34,898 nt of DNA from an uncultured Roseburia sp. (GTDB taxonomy: Bacteria > Bacillota > Clostridia > Lachnospirales > Lachnospiraceae). Location: contig CANTEO010000026.1 in NCBI GenBank assembly GCA_947652855.1, positions 1 to 34,898 on the forward strand, read 5' to 3'. Positions 34,525-34,898 of this stretch are shown piece by piece. Below the pieces are notes generated by a model. The model worked only from the letters and a program-made list of their open reading frames with translations. It did not search any database and was not told where the DNA came from. A program made the translations under genes and the position numbers. Every line of letters starts with the position of its first letter. Position 1 is the first letter of the stretch.

Positions 34525-34878
34525 AATGTATCTAATATGTTTAAAGATTGTGCGAAATTGTCAGTATCAGTTGGTGTAAATATTCCAGATTATTGGAGTA
34601 GTAGCAGTGGTACGGTATCATCTAAAGTTAAGTCTAGTGGAATGTTTGATGGCGCAGCTACTGTGACTGGTTCTAGTATCACACTGGTTCCTATATGTTA
34701 TAGTAACATGTTATCTTCTGGTGCAACTTCGACAGATAGAGAGGCTTTTCAGAGTGAGTTATCAAGCACTGTTAGAAAAATTTATAATAGTATAGAAGCA
34801 ACAACAACCAATGTAACAATGGGTTCTACGCATTGGTATGCCTCTTATCAAAAGCGGTTTGAAGCGGCAAACCAGTAA
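34525..34878 (+). pseudogene. C-terminal fragment of unrecognised surface-type protein
   Basis: An open frame begins right after a stop at 34522-34524 and runs to TAA at 34876. The first ATG (34537) has no ribosome binding site and no promoter. The opening NVSNMFKDCAKL resembles the BspA-like DUF285 repeat core (N-V-x-N-M-x-x-M-F-x-x-C-x-x-L), which is weak support. The rest (Ser/Thr-rich, then a helical part ending YQKRFEAANQ) I do not recognise. AT-rich codons differ from the GC-rich genes to the left. It is probably the 3' part of a gene whose 5' part is missing. Confidence 0.5.
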
Positions 34879-34898
34879 ATGCAGAATGAAAAAATAAT

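Overview
The window looks like chromosome from a Gram-positive gut Clostridia, most probably a Lachnospiraceae. The supporting signs are strong AAGGAGG ribosome binding sites, sigma-A promoters with exact 17-bp spacers, BspA-type LRR_5 surface proteins, a mucin-directed GH101 enzyme, NADP-type gdhA, and an acpP-fabK-fabD-fabG-fabF-fabZ fatty-acid operon with a MarR/FabT-like regulator. Species cannot be fixed from the sequence alone.

Left part (1-9260): the 3' part of a tRNA-Met gene with its terminator; a membrane sulfatase-fold protein of the LTA synthase type; a 675-bp intergenic region that seems to hold two promoter-to-terminator small-RNA units (a 6S-like RNA and an unidentified structured RNA); then a very large secreted endo-alpha-N-acetylgalactosaminidase (GH101) with sugar-binding, FIVAR and basic LRR_5 tail modules.

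Minus-strand block (9286-14412): response regulator, histidine kinase, ABC ATPase and FtsX-type permease form a sensor-transporter module of the kind that answers envelope stress or peptide antibiotics. Divergent to it lies gdhA (14680), followed by the rplM-rpsI ribosomal operon with a structured leader.

BspA region (17270-23066): a perfect consensus promoter drives a signal-peptide reading frame that breaks at a run of nine Gs. Removing one G would fuse it to a 1,800-residue LRR_5 surface protein. This looks like a phase-variable contingency locus caught in the OFF state, or else a sequencing error. A chemoreceptor with a Cache-like sensor follows.

Fatty-acid operon (25297-33399): promoter and a regular array of five FabT-type half-sites, then acpP, fabK, fabD, fabG, fabF, fabZ, a fused accD-accA, fabH and the MarR/FabT-like regulator as the last gene. 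Together these supply malonyl-CoA transfer, initiation, elongation and the reductive steps of type II synthesis. accB and accC are not in the cluster. The right edge carries two genes that both lack their 5' ends and meet head to head near 34521, which suggests a rearrangement, an integration boundary or a chimeric join.
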